The notes under the pieces are model-generated. The model did no database searches. It saw only the letters and a list, made by a program, of their open reading frames with translations, and was not told where the DNA came from. A stretch of DNA of 64,000 bases, from NCBI GenBank assembly GCA_933228675.1, contig OW121744.1, positions 17,000,394 through 17,064,393 of the forward strand. The letters run 5' to 3'. Positions 11,875 through 24,830 of this stretch are shown here, piece after piece; within the stretch, counting starts at the first letter, position 1, and the number at the start of each line of letters is the position of its first letter. A program made the translations under genes and the position numbers. This DNA is from Stomorhina lunata. Taxonomy: Eukaryota > Arthropoda > Insecta > Diptera > Rhiniidae.

Positions 11875-14800
11875 CGATTCTATAGAAAAAATTTTTAATG
11901 AAAATTCTTCTATAGAAAAAATTTTTAATGGAAATTTTTAATAAAAATTTTTATATAGAAAAAATTTTTTAATGAAAATTTTTTATAGAAAAAATTTTTT
12001 AATGGAAACTTTTCTATAGAAAAAATTTTTAATGAAAAATTTTTCTATAGAAAAAATTTGGTAATTAAAGTTTTTTTATAGAAAAAATTTTTTAATGAAA
12101 ATTTTTCTATAGAAAAAATTTTTAATGAAAATTTTTCTATAGAAAAAATTTTTTAATGAAAATTTTTCTATAGAAAAAATTTTTTAATGAAAATTTTTCT
12201 ATAGAAAAAAATTTTTAATGAAAAATTTTCTATAGAAAACATTTTTTAACGAAAATTTTTTCTATAGAAAAAAATTTTTCAATACAAAAAATTTTTCAAT
12301 ACATAAAATTTTTCATAAAAAATTTTTCTATAGACAAAATTTTTTAATAAAAATTTTTCTTAAGAATAAATTCTTTAATGAAAATTTTTCATTCAATAAA
12401 AATTTTCTATAGAAACAATTTTTTAAAGATAATTTTTCTATAGAAAAAGTTTTTTATGAAAATTTTTCTATTGAAAAAAATTTTTATGAAAATTTTTCTA
12501 TAGAAAAAATTGTTCAATAAAAATTTTTCTTTAGAAAAAATCTTTCTACAGAAAAAATTTTTTAATGAAAATTTTTCTATAGAAAAATTTTTTAATGAAA
12601 ATTTTTCTATAGAAAAATTTTTTAATGAAAAATTTTTTAATGAAAATTTTTCTATACAAAAATTTTTTAATGAAAATTTTTCTATAGAAAAATTTTTTAA
12701 TGAAAATTTTTCTATAAAAAAATTTTTTAATGAACATTTTTCTATAGAAAAATTTTTTAATGAACATTTTTCTATAGAAAAATTTTTTAATGAAAATTTT
12801 TCTATAGAAAAATTTTTTAATGAAAATTTTTCTATAGAAAAAAATTTTTAATTAAAATTTTTTATAGAAAAAAATTTTTTAATTAAAATTTTTATATAGA
12901 AAAAATTTTATAATGAAAATTTTTCTATAGAAAAAATTGTTTTAAATTTTTCTATAGAAAAAATTGTTAAAAATTTAGAAAATTTTTTAATGAAAATTTT
13001 TCTGTAGAAAAAACTTTTTAATGAAAATTTTTCTATAGAAAAAATTGTTTAAAATTTTTCTATAGAAAAAATTGTTTAAAATTATAGAAAAATTTTTTAA
13101 TGAAAATTTTTCTGTAGAAAAAATTTTTTAATGAAAATTTTTCTAAAGAAAAAATTTTTCTAAAGAATAAATTTTTTAATGAACATTTTTCTATAGAAAA
13201 AATTTTTTAATGAAAATTTTTGTATAGAAAAAATTTTGAATGAACATTTTTCTATAGAAAAAAATTTTATTTAGCATTTTTCTAAGAAAATAATTTTTAA
13301 TGGAAATTTCTCTATAGAAAAAATTTTTTAATGAAAATTTTTCTATAGAAAACATTTTTAATGAAATTTTTTTCTTAAGAAAAAATTTTGAATGAAAATT
13401 TTTCTTTAGAAAAATTTTGAATGAAAAATTTTTTAATGAAAATTTCTTAATGAAAATTTTTCTATAGAAAAATTTTTTAATGAAAATTTTTAATGAAAAT
13501 TTTTTAATAAAAATTTTTCTATAGAAAAATTTTTTAATGAAAATTTTTCAATAGAAAAATTTTTTAATGAAAATTTTTCTATAGAAAAATTTTTTAATGA
13601 CAATTTTTCTATAGAATAATTTTTTAATGAAAATTTTTCTATAAAAAAAATTTTTAAATGGGAATTTTTCTATAGAAAAAATTTTTTAATGAAAATTTTT
13701 GTATAGAAAAAATTTTTTAATGAAAATTTTTCTATAGAAAAATTTTTTAATGAAAAATTTTCTATAGAAAAATTTTTTAATGAAAATTTTTCTATAGAAA
13801 AATTTTTTAATGAAAATTTTTCTATAGAAAAAATTTTTAATGAAAATTTTTCTGTAGAAAAATTTTTTTAACATTTTTCTATAGAAAAATTTTTTAATGA
13901 AAATTTTTCTATAAAAAAAAAAAAATTAATGAAAATTTTTCTATAGAAAAAATTTTTAATGAAAATTTTTCTATAGAAAAAATTTTTTAATGAAATTTTT
14001 TCTATAGAAAAAATTTCATAATAAAATTTTTTCTATAGAAAAAATTTTATAATGAAATTTTTTCTATAGAAAAAATTTCATAATGAAATTTTTTCTATAG
14101 AAAAAATTTCATAATGAAATTTTTTCTATAGAAAAAATTTCATAATGAAATTTTTTCTATAGAAAAAATTTCATAATGAAATTTTTTCTATAGAAAAAAT
14201 TTCATAATGAAATTTTTTCTATAGAAAAAATTTCATAATGAAATTTTTTCTATAGAAAAAATTTCATAATGAAATTTTTTCTATAGAAAAAATTTCATAA
14301 TGAAATTTTTTCTATAGAAAAAATTTCATAATGAAATTTTTTCTATAGAAAAAATTTCATAATGAAATTTTTTCTATAGAAAAAATTTCATAATGAAATT
14401 TTTTCTATAGAAAAAATTTCATAATAAAAATTTTTCTATAGAAAAAATTTTATAATGAAAATGTTTCTATAGAAAAAATTTCATAATGAAAATGTTTCTA
14501 TAGAAAAAATTTCATAATGAAAATGTTTCTATAGAAAAAATTTCATAATGAAAATTTTTCTATACAAAAAATTTCATAATAAAAATTTTTCTATAGAAAA
14601 ATTTTATAATGAAAATTTTTCTATAGAAAAAATTTCATAATGGAAATTTTTCTTTAGAAAAAATTTCATAATGGAAATTTTTCTATAGAAAAAATTTCAT
14701 AGTGAAAATTTTTCTATAGAATAAATTTCAAAATGGAAATTTTTCTATAGAAAAAATTGTTTAAAATTTTCTATAAAAAAATTGTTTAAAATTATAGAAA

Positions 14801-15010
14801 CATTTTTTAATGAAAATTTTTCTATAGAAAAGATTTTTTAATGAAAATTTTTCTAAAGAAAAAAATTTTTAATCAAAATTTTTCTATAGAAAAAATTTTT
14901 TAATAAAAATTTTTCAACAGGAAAAATTTTTTAATAAAAATTTTTCTATAGAAAAAATTTTTAAAAAAAATTTTTCTATATAAAAAATTTTTTATGAAAT
15001 AATTTCTATA
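11875..15010 (+). repeat. Family A ~30/31-bp satellite, block 3
   Basis: Tandem units centred on TTTTTCTATAGAAAAA, with spacers TTTTTTAATGAAAA or TTTCATAATGAAA. At 12560-12840 the unit is close to 30 bp, so a ten-codon period (NENFSIEKFF) stays in frame and gives a 113-codon open frame. At about 14000-14420 a 31-bp CATAATG subfamily is nearly uniform, showing local homogenisation. The array begins only about 70 bp after the exon 1 donor. The open frames on both strands are not genes. Confidence 0.9.
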
Positions 15011-15740
15011 GAAAAATGTTTAATGAACATTAAGGAAATTACAAACGGAATGACGATCTCAATTTGATGGGAGTTAATTTTTCAATAAAAACTATATCCG
15101 CTTGATTACATGAAAAAGTCTAGTAAAGTCATTTCTTAAAAATTACTTTTTTTTAGAAAAACCACATTTTGTGTAACCAATAAATATTTAAACAAAGCAA
15201 ATTGTAGGTAATAAACAGAAATTATATCATGCACTTGTTGTCATTTAAAGATTTTGTTTTCATACATTTTATTTTCTTCGTCATCATCATCATCATCATT
15301 ATCGTCATTGTCGTCATGTGTAATAATGATTAATTGTCAACTCTTACTTTCTTTACGTTGGATGATCATGATAATGATGTCATATGCTTGATTTCATCCC
15401 ATTTAAACAAATATTGCTTTTTTATGATTTTAAATTGTTCATTTTTCAACAAAGCCAATTATTTATGATATGATTTCGAAAATCAAAGTAAACTTCGTAA
15501 AAGAAAGATAAATCTATATAATTAGAGAAAATTATAGATAAAGTCAAAAGAAAAATGAAAGTTTAATAAAACTTAAAAGATATAAAAATGTTTGAAATAT
15601 AATTAAACTATAAAATCTTTAGTTGAAAACGAAAGTGATTATGAACTTTAGGCCAGATAATGACAATATTTGTCCAGTCATTTATTATTTTAATGCAATT
15701 ACATTAATTTTAAATATTTTTTAGAAATTTGGAATAGAAA
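15011..15740. other. Intronic non-repeat segment with a short (TCA)n microsatellite
   Basis: A gap between family A blocks. The only notable element is a TCATCATCATCATCA run near 15280-15300 that continues as degenerate TCATTGTCGTCA. No exon or RNA gene is recognised. Confidence 0.5.
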
Positions 15741-18470
15741 TTTAAATTTTTAAAATCAATTTTATAGTGAAAATTTTTTTATAAACAAAATTTTATGCTT
15801 AACATTTTTTTTATAGAAAAAAATATTTATAAAAATTTTATAATGAAAATTTTTCTTAAGAAAAAATTTTATAACGAAAATGTTTTCTAAAGAAAAAATT
15901 TTATATAAAAATTTAGAAACAAATTTTCTATAGAAAAAAATTTTTCCGTGGAAAAAATATTTAAATGGAAATTTTTTTATAGAAAAAATTGTTAATGAAA
16001 ATTTTTCTATAGAAAAAAATTATAAATATTATAGATAGAAAAAAATCTTAGTGAACATTTTTCGATAGAAAAATGTTTTATTGAACATTTTTCTATAGAA
16101 AAAATTTTTTAATGAACGTGTTTCTATTGAAAAAATTTTTAGTGAAAAATTTTCTATAAGAAAAAAATAATAACGAAAAATTTTCTGTAGAAAAAAACTT
16201 TGAATGAAAATTTTTCTATAGAAACAAATATTATTGAAAAATTTTTTAAAAAATATATTAATGAAAATTTTTCTATAAAAAAATTTTTTAATGAAAATTT
16301 TCCAATGAAAATTTTATTACAGAAAAAAATTTTTAATGAAAATTTTTCTATAGAAAAAAAATTTAATGCTAATACTTCTATAGAAACTTTTTTACTTTTT
16401 AAACTTTTCTATAGAAAAATTTTTTTAATTAAAATTTTTCTATAGAAAAAATTTTTTAATGAAAATTTTTCTATAGAAAAAATTTTTTCATGAAAACTTT
16501 TCTATAGAAAAAATTTTTTCATGAAAATTTTTCTATAGAAAAAATTTTTTCATGAAAATTTTTCTATAGAAAAAATTTTTTCATGAAAATTTTTCTATAG
16601 AAAAAATTTTTTCATGAAAATTTTTCTATAGAAAAAATTTTTTCATGAAAATTTTTCTACAGAAAAAATTTTTTCATGAAAATTTTTCTATAGAAAAAAT
16701 TTTTTCATGAAAATTTTTCTATAGAAAAAATTTTTCATCAAAATTTTTCTATAGAAAAAATTTTTCTATAGAAAACATTTTTTCATGAAAATTTTTCTAT
16801 AGAAACAATTTTTTCATGAAAATTTTTCTATAGAAAAAATTTTTTCATGAAAATTTTTCTATAGAAAAAATATTTTAATTAAAATTTTTCTATAGAAAAA
16901 AATTTTTAATGAAAATTTTAGAGAAAAAATTTTTCTATAGAAAAAATTTTTTCATGAAAATTTTTCTGTAGAAAAAATTTTTTCATAAAAATTTTCTCTA
17001 GAAAAAAATATTTTCATGAAAATTTTTCTATGGAAAAAATTTTTACTTGAAAATTTTTCTATAGAAAAAAAATTTTTTCATAAAAATTTTTCTATAGAAA
17101 AAATTTTTTCATAAAAATTTTTCGATAGAAAAATTTTTTATGAAAATTTTTCTATAGAAAAAATTTTTTCATGAAAATTTTTCTATAGAAAAAAATTTTT
17201 CATGAAAATTTTTCTATAAAAAAAATTTTTCATGAAAATTTTTCTATAAAAAAAAATTTTTCATGAAAATTTTTCTATAGAAAAAAATTTTTCAATTAAA
17301 ATTATTCTATAGAAAAAAATTTCAGTAAATATTTTTCTATAAAAAAAAAATTTAATGAAATTTTTTCTATAGAAAAAAATTTTTAATGAAAATTTGTTCA
17401 TGAAAAAATGTTGAATGAAAATTTTTCTACAGAAAAATTTTTCAATGAAACTTTTTTTAAAGGAAAAAGCTTTTAACGAAAATTTTTCTATAGAAAAAAA
17501 AAATTATTATAAATTTTTCTATATAAAATTTTTTTTTATTTATTTTTTTAATGAAAATTTTTCAATAGACAAAAATCTGTTAATGAAAATTTTTCTATAA
17601 AAAATATTTTTTCAACGAAAATTTTTCTATAGAAATATATTTTTAATAAAAATTTTTTAATGAAATTTTTTCTGTAAAAAAATTTTTAATGAAAATTTTT
17701 CTGTAAAAAAAAATTTAATGAAAACTTTTTTATAGAAAAAAATTTTAAATGAAATTTATTTAAAGAAAAAAATTTTTAATGAATATTTTTCTATAAAAAA
17801 TTTTTATATGAAAAATTTTCTTTAAACAATTTTTTAATAAAAATTTTTCTAATTTTTCTAAAAATTTTTTAATGAAAACTTTTTAAAGGAAAAAGTTTTT
17901 AACGAAAATTTTTCTATAGAAAATAATTTTTAATGAAATTTTTCTATAAAAAAAAAATTAATGAAAATTTTTCTATAAAAAAAATTTTTAATGAATTTTT
18001 TTTAAATCAAACATTTTTTAACCAAAATTTTTCTATAGAAAAAAATTTTTAATGAAAATTTTTCTATATAAAAAAAATTTTAATGTTAATTTTTCCATAG
18101 AAAAAAAAATTTAATAAAAATTTGGCCATAGAAAAAAATTTTTCTATAGAAAAAATTTAAATGAAAATTTTTCTAAAGAAAATAATTTTTCAATGAAAGT
18201 TTTTCTGTAAAAAAAAATGTTTGTTTATTTTATTTTTCATAGAACTTTTAATAAAAATTTTTCTATAAAAAAAAAAAATTAAAAGAAAATTTTTCTACAA
18301 AAAAAAAAACTTTAATAAACATTTCAAAAAATTTTTTAACAAAAATTTTGTAATGAACAAGAAAAAAAATTGTATTGAAAATTTTTATTTAGAAAAAAAT
18401 GTATATAAACAATTTTTTTACACAAAAAATTTATAATGAAAATTTTTCTATACTTTCTATATTTTTCTAT
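15741..18470 (+). repeat. Family A satellite, block 4, with TTTTTTCATG subfamily
   Basis: Both edges are degenerate. The middle (about 16480-16870) is a homogeneous 31-bp run in which TTTTTCTATAGAAAAA alternates with TTTTTTCATGAAAA. Each unit therefore carries two palindromic centres (CTATAG and TCATGA). The right half decays into A/T-run variants. Short open frames are repeat by-products. Confidence 0.88.
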
Positions 18471-18477
18471 ATGATGA

Positions 18478-18640
18478 CGTCCTGTGGCGGGACAGAAATT
18501 GCAATCCACTAGCCGCGTTCAAAATAATTTTTTCAGTTTTTCTCCACATTATTACTTTCAAATTTTCAAAATTAATAATTTGAAAATTAAAAATGAACTC
18601 AAGCCTGATTAATCCTAATTTTTCAAAAATCTTTATCTTT
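18478..18640. repeat. Dispersed ~60-bp repeat, copy 2, in a unique segment
   Basis: 18565-18626 repeats the segment seen at 2014-2073 (TGAACTCAAGCCTGATTAAT here, TTAAA there). It is preceded by higher-GC sequence (GACGTCCTGTGGCGGGACAG near 18475). Both copies adjoin family A satellite. It is probably part of an interspersed element of unknown type. Confidence 0.55.
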
Positions 18641-19990
18641 TTTTAGAGAACATTTTTATATTAACGTTTTATGTCCAATATTATCATAATCGAATGTGTT
18701 AATTAACTGAATTAAAATGTATTATTTAATTTTGGCCAACAAAAACTTGATTTTTTGATTTGTCTGTTAAAAAAACATAAATAACCTCAATGACTTTTTG
18801 GCGTTTTTTTTTTTTATTTTTTTGCTTTTAATGTAATTCTGTTTTTTGGCATAAAACAAAATATTGTATACCAATTCTTTTTTTATTTTTTCTTTTTCTT
18901 AATATTTCTTTTTGTTATTGCCAGTTTTTGTTGAAGCCAACGCATGTGTTTTGTATGACAATTATGAACGTGTTAAGGAAAATTAAACGACAAACCACAA
19001 TTATCTGTCCGTCTTGGCGTACAACTGTCAATATATAAGTAATAAGTAAATAAATACAAATGTTTATTAAGCCAAGTTTTTAACTGGAAATCAGCTAACG
19101 GTAATTAATGCAATTGGCCGCTGTTTGTTTATATAAAATTTAAAGGTAAACGTTACTTTTTCCATTTAAAACCAAACAGAAAGACGGTCGGTCGGACGGA
19201 CGGGCGGACTTGCAAAGAGACCAAGCCACTAACGAGCTTAAGACATTTATAGAAAATTAAGGTCTTCTTGCATTTAAGGTTTCTTTTATTCGAATTTTAC
19301 TTAAAAATTTGTGTCAAGAATACTTTTTATGAATTAAATTTTTTGAAATTAAATGGGTCAATGCTTAAGAAAACTACAAAAAAAAATTGTTAAATGTACA
19401 CAAAAACTGAATCTACATATTAATTACTTGTAGTTTCTAAAAATTTCTTAATATCCACTTAACACCTTGAAAATCCCTTAAGTATTAATTGAAGGTTTGT
19501 GTCTTAAGTCTTTTGTTTTTATGCTCATTTTTTCATATCTTTTGCATTTTTTTGTCGGTTTTTATTTATTACATTTAATATTTTCAAATTTAAATGTCGT
19601 TAAAGTTCTTAAATTTAAATATTTCTTCATTTTTTCTTAATTATTTCTAATTTTATATTTTATTGCTAATATGCTAAGTAATCACTCATAACTTGGATAA
19701 TGTCTTATTTAAATTATTTACTTAATTATTACGTTTTTAACGTAAAAACATTGCAACATGGTAAAACCATAAGAATTTTTCTTGTAGAGAATGATAAGTG
19801 AAGGTCATATCTGTGAAAAAAATAAAGAAGGCATAAATTTCTGCGGAATATGATAAATGGAAGTCATATTAGTTATTACAGAAGATAATTAGTGTATATC
19901 ACTTAAAAACTGATCATTACTGCATCGAAAATTATCGGTAATGATTACTTCTATATAGAAAAAGATTGATAAATTTCATTTCTATACAGA
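18641..19990. other. Intronic unique segment
   Basis: Non-repeat intron sequence. It holds a short GGTCGGACGGACGGGCGGAC run near 19187-19207, the reverse complement of the GTCY microsatellite type seen in mini-me-like elements, with no clear element around it. It also holds one copy of the CTTAAGTCTTTTGTTTT motif (19495-19520). Nothing coding is recognised. Confidence 0.5.
19495..19520 (+). repeat. Dispersed CTTAAGTCTTTTGTTTT motif, copy 1
   Basis: Reads GTTTGTGT then CTTAAGTCTTTTGTTTTT. The same phrase recurs at 26617, 34341, 38959 (one change), 41417 and 41451 (minus strand), 45034 and 54178. This copy is not next to a 12-bp array. Confidence 0.65.
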
Positions 19991-19999
19991 AAATGATCG

Positions 20000-22900
20000 A
20001 TAAAGATTTAAAATAAAATTTTTCTATAGAAAATTTTTTTTTTTGGAAAAAGTTTCATCTTTGGAATCTTAGTGCAATACACTACATTAAAACTTTTTAA
20101 TGAAAAACTAAATAATGAAAATTTTTCTATAGACAAAATTTTATAATGAAAATTTTTCTATAGAAAAAATTTTTTAATGAATATTTTTTTATAGAAAAAA
20201 TTTTATTAATTTGAAAAAATTTTATAATGAAAATTTTTCTGTAGAAAAAAATTTATAATGAAAACTTTTCTATAAAAAAAAAAGTTATAATGAAAATTTT
20301 TCTATAGAACAAATTTTATAATGACAATTTTTCCAAAGAAAATATTTTTAGTAAAAATTTTTCTATAGAATGAACATTTTTCTATAGAAAACAATTTTTA
20401 ATGAATATAATTTTTTTTCCTCAAAATTGTTCTATTGTTTTTCTATAAAAAAAATGTTTTTCTATAGAAAAATCTTTTTCATGAAAATTTTTCTATAGAA
20501 AAAATTTTTTCATGAACATTTTTCTATAGAAAAATTTTTTTCATGAAAATTTTTCTATAGAAAAAATTTTATAATGAAAATTTTTCCAAAGAAAATATTA
20601 TTAGTAAAAATATTTTTTGTAAACATTTTTCTATAGAAACAAATTTTTAATGAATATAATTTTTTTTTCCTCAAAATTGTTCTACTGTTTTTCTATAAAA
20701 AAAAATGTTTTTCATGAAAATTTTTCTATAGAAAATTTTATTTCATGAAAATTTTTCTATAGAAAACTTTTTTTCATGAAGATTTTTCTATAGAAAAAAG
20801 TTTTTCATGAAAATTTTTCTATAGAAAAATTTTTTTCGTTAAAATTTTTCTATAGAAAAAATTTGTTCATGAAAATTTTTCTATAGAAAAACACTTTTCA
20901 TGAAAATTTTACTATAGAAAAAATTTTTTCATGAAAATTTTTCTATAGAAAACATTTTTTAGAAAAAAATTTTTAATGAAAATTTTTCTATAGAAAAAAA
21001 TTTTTAATGAAAAAAATTTGATGAAAAAAATTTTTCATCAAAGTTTTTCTATAGAAAAAATTTTTTCATGAAACTTTTCTATAGAAAAAATTTTTCATTA
21101 AAACTTTTCTATAGAAAAAATTTCATGAAAATTTTTCTATAGAAAAAATTTGTCCATGAAAATTTTTCTATAGAAAAACATTTTTCATGAAAATTTTACT
21201 ATAGAAAAAATTTTTTCATGAAAATTTTTCTATAGAAAACATTTTTTCATGAAAATTTTTCTATAGAAAAAAATTTTTAATGAAAATTTTTCTATAGAAA
21301 AAAATTTTTAATGAAAATTTTTCTATAGAAAAAAATTTTTCATCATAGTTTTTCTATAGAAAAAATTTTTTCATTAAACTTTTCTATAGAAAAAATTTTT
21401 CATTAAAATTTTTCTATAGAAAAAATTTTTCATTAAAATTTTTCTATAGAAAAAATTTTTTCATAAAATTTTTCTATAGAAAAAATTTTTTCATAAAAAT
21501 TTTTCTATAGAAAAATTTTTTCATGAAAATTTTTCTATAGAAAAATTTTTTCATGAAAATTTTTCTATAGAAAAATTTTTTCATGAAAATTTTTCTATAG
21601 AAAAAATTTCATGAAAATTTTTCTATAGAAAAAATTTCATGAAAATTTTTCTATAGAAAAAATTTGATCATGAAAATTTTTCTATAGAAAAAATTTGATC
21701 ATGAAAATTTTTCTATAGAAAAAATTTGATCATGAAAATTTTTCTATAGAAAAAATTTGATCATGAAAATTTTTCTATAGAAAAAATTTGATCATGAAAA
21801 TTTTTCTATAGAAAAAATTTGATCATGAAAATTTTTCTATAGAAAAAATTTGATCATGAAAATTTTTCTATAGAAAAAATTTGATCATGAAAATTTTTCT
21901 ATAGAAAAAATTTGATCATGAAAATTTTTCTATAGAAAAAATTTTTTCATGAAAATTTTTCTATAGAGAAAATTTTTTCATGAAAATTTTTCTATAGAAA
22001 AAATTTTTTCATGAACATTTTTCTATGGAAAAAATTTCATGAAAATTTTTCTATGGAAAAAATTTCATGAAAATTTTTCTATAGAAAAAATTTGATCATG
22101 AAAATTTTTGTATAGAAAAAATTTTTTCATGAAAATTTTTCTATAGAAAAAATTTGATCATGAAAATTTTTGTATAGAAAAAATTTTTTCATGAAAATTT
22201 TTCTATAGAAAAAATTTTTTCATGAAAATTTTTCTATAGAAAAAATTTTTTCATGAAAATTTTTCTATAGAAAAAATTTCATGAAAATTTTTCTATAGAA
22301 AAAATTTCATTAAAATTTTTCTATAGAAAAAATTTCATGAAAATTTTTCTATAGAAAAAATTTGATCATGAAAATTTTTCTATAGAAAAAATTTGATCAT
22401 GAAAATTTTTCTATAGAAAAAATTTGATCATGAAAATTTTTCTATAGAAAAAATTTGATCATGAAAATTTTTCTATAGAAAAAATTTGATCATGAAAATT
22501 TTTCTATAGAAAAAATTTGATCATGAAAATTTTTCTATAGAAAAAATTTGATCATGAAAATTTTTCTATAGAAAAAATTTGATCATGAACATTTTTCTAT
22601 AGAAAAAATTTGATCATGAAAATTTTTCTATAGAAAAAATTTGATCATGAAAATTTTTCTATAGAAAAAATTTGATCATGAAAATTTTTCTATAGAAAAA
22701 ATTTGATCATGAAAATTTTTCTATAGAAAAAATTTGATCATGAAAATTTTTCTATAGAAAAAATTTGATCACGAAAATTTTTCTATAGAAAAAATTTGAT
22801 CATGAAAATTTTTCTATAGAAAAAATTTGATCATGAAAATTTTTCTACAGAAAAAATTTGATCATGAAAATTTTTCTATAGAAAAAATTTGATCATGAAA

Positions 22901-24095
22901 ATTTTTCTATAGAAAAAATTTGATCATGAAAATTTTTCTACAGAAAAAATTTGATCATGAAAATTTTTCTATAGAAAAAATTTGATCATGAAAATTTTTC
23001 TATAGAAAAAATTTGATCATGAAAATTTTTCTAAAGAAAAAATTTGATCATGAAAATTTTCATGATCAAATTTTTTCTATAGAAAAAATTTGATCATGAA
23101 AATTTTTCTATAGAAAAAATTTGATCATGAAAATTTTTCTATAGAAAAAATTTGATCATGAAAATTTTTCTATAGAAAAAATTTGATCACGAAAATTTTT
23201 CTATAGAAAAAATTTGATCATGAAAATTTTTCTATAGAAAAAATTTGATCATGAAAATTTTTCTACAGAAAAAATTTGATCATGAAAATTTTTCTATAGA
23301 AAAAATTTGATCATGAAAATTTTTCTATAGAAAAAATTTGATCATGAAAATTTTTCTAAAGAAAAAATTTGATCATGAAAATTTTTCTATAGAAAAAATT
23401 TGATCATGAAAATTTTTCTATAGAAAAAATTTTTTCATGAAAATTTTTCTATAGAAAAAATTTTTTCATGAAAATTTTTCTATGGAAAAAATTTCATGAA
23501 AATTTTTCTATAGAAAAAATTTGATCATGAAAATTTTTTTATAGAAAAAATTTTTTCATGAAAAGTTTTCTATAGAAAAAATGTTTTCTATAGAAAAATT
23601 TTTCTATAGAAAAATTTTTCTATAGAAAACATTTTTTCTATAGAAATATTTTTTCACAAAAATTTTTTTAATAGAAAAAATTTGTTCATAAAAATTTTTC
23701 TATAGAAAATTGTTTAGTTAAAAATTTTTCTATAGAAAATTTTTTCGTGAAAATTTTTAATAAATACTTTTCTATAGAAAAAAATTTTGAATGAAAATTT
23801 TTCTATAGAAAAATTTTTTAGTGAAAGTATTTCTATAGAAAAAAATTTTAAATAAAATTTTTTTTAAGAAAATTTTAAAGAAAATTTTTCTATAAAAAAA
23901 ATTTTTTAATATAAATTTTCCTATAGAAAAATTTTTCCAAAGAAAATATTTTTCAGTAAAATTTTTTTTTCATAAAAGTTTTTTTTACAAAAAAACATTT
24001 TCCTATAGAAAAAATTTGTTCATGATTTTTTTTCTGAGAAAAAAATTTTTTATGAAAATTTTTCTAAAGAAAAAAATTGGTAATGAAAATTTCTC
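20000..24095 (+). repeat. Family A satellite, block 5, with homogeneous GATCATG subfamily
   Basis: The left part (20000-21600) is mixed TTTTTTCATG and TTTTTAATG units around TTTTTCTATAGAAAAA. From about 21660 to 23420 the units become an almost uniform 31-bp repeat in which AAATTTGATCATGAAAA alternates with the CTATAG core. Marker variants (GATCACG, CTACAG, CTAAAG) recur in the same order before and after a palindromic junction at 23056, showing a larger duplicated block. The right edge degrades and passes straight into family B at about 24096. Confidence 0.9.
23031..23082. repeat. Palindromic inversion junction inside family A
   Basis: A perfect 36-bp palindrome centred between 23056 and 23057, with half-site AAAATTTGATCATGAAAA. 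It extends to 26-bp arms with a single mismatch (CTAAAG against CTATAG). It marks a local head-to-head switch in unit orientation within an otherwise one-directional array. Confidence 0.85.
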
Positions 24096-24830
24096 TATAG
24101 AGATCTTTTCTATATAGAAAATGATCGATAGAGATCTTTTCTATATAGAAAATGATCGACCTTTTCTATATAAAGCGATCAATAGAAGTCTTTTCTGTAT
24201 TAAAAATGATCGATAGAGATCTTTTCTATATAGAAAATTATTTTCTATAGAAAGAAAATGATCGATAGAGATCTTTTCTATATAGAAAATGATCGATAGA
24301 GATCTTTTCTATATAGAAAATGATCGATAGAGATCTTTTCTATATAGAAAATGATCGATAGAGATCTTTTCTATATAGAAAATGATCGATAGAGATCTTT
24401 TCTATATAGAAAATGATCGATAGAGATCTTTTCTATATAGAAAATGATCGATAGAGATCTTTTCTATATAGAAAATGATCGATAGAGATCTTTTCTATAT
24501 AGAAAATGATCGATAGAGATCTTTTCTATATAGAAAATGACCGATAGAGATATTTAAAAAAAAAGTGACCGATATAGATCTTTTCTATGTAGTAAGTGAT
24601 CGATAAATATGTTTTCTATATGAAAAATTATGGAATATATGATCGATAGAGATCATTTCTACATAGAAATGATCGATAGATATCTTTTTATATAGAAAAT
24701 TAACAATAGTTATCTTTTTTATATGATCGATATAAAGAGATTATTTTTGGACAGAAAATGATTGAACATTTCTGTATAGAAAAAAATCAATATCGATCAT
24801 TTCATTAAACAAAATGATCGATAGAGATTG
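24096..24830 (-). repeat. Family B 31-bp satellite, inverted copy
   Basis: Units read ATGATCGATAGAGATC followed by TTTTCTATATAGAAA, the reverse complement of the family at 6226-9215. About ten units at 24250-24540 are essentially identical. The right end decays into isolated GATCGATA words up to about 24825. It is fused to family A without unique sequence, at a shared CTATAGAGATC junction. Confidence 0.88.

Noticed and set aside
12510..13874. Both-strand frames with NENFSIEKFF-type or KKFFYRKIFI-type repeats
   Set aside because: Read-through of the 30-bp family A unit, open on both strands because of its low-complexity palindromic sequence.
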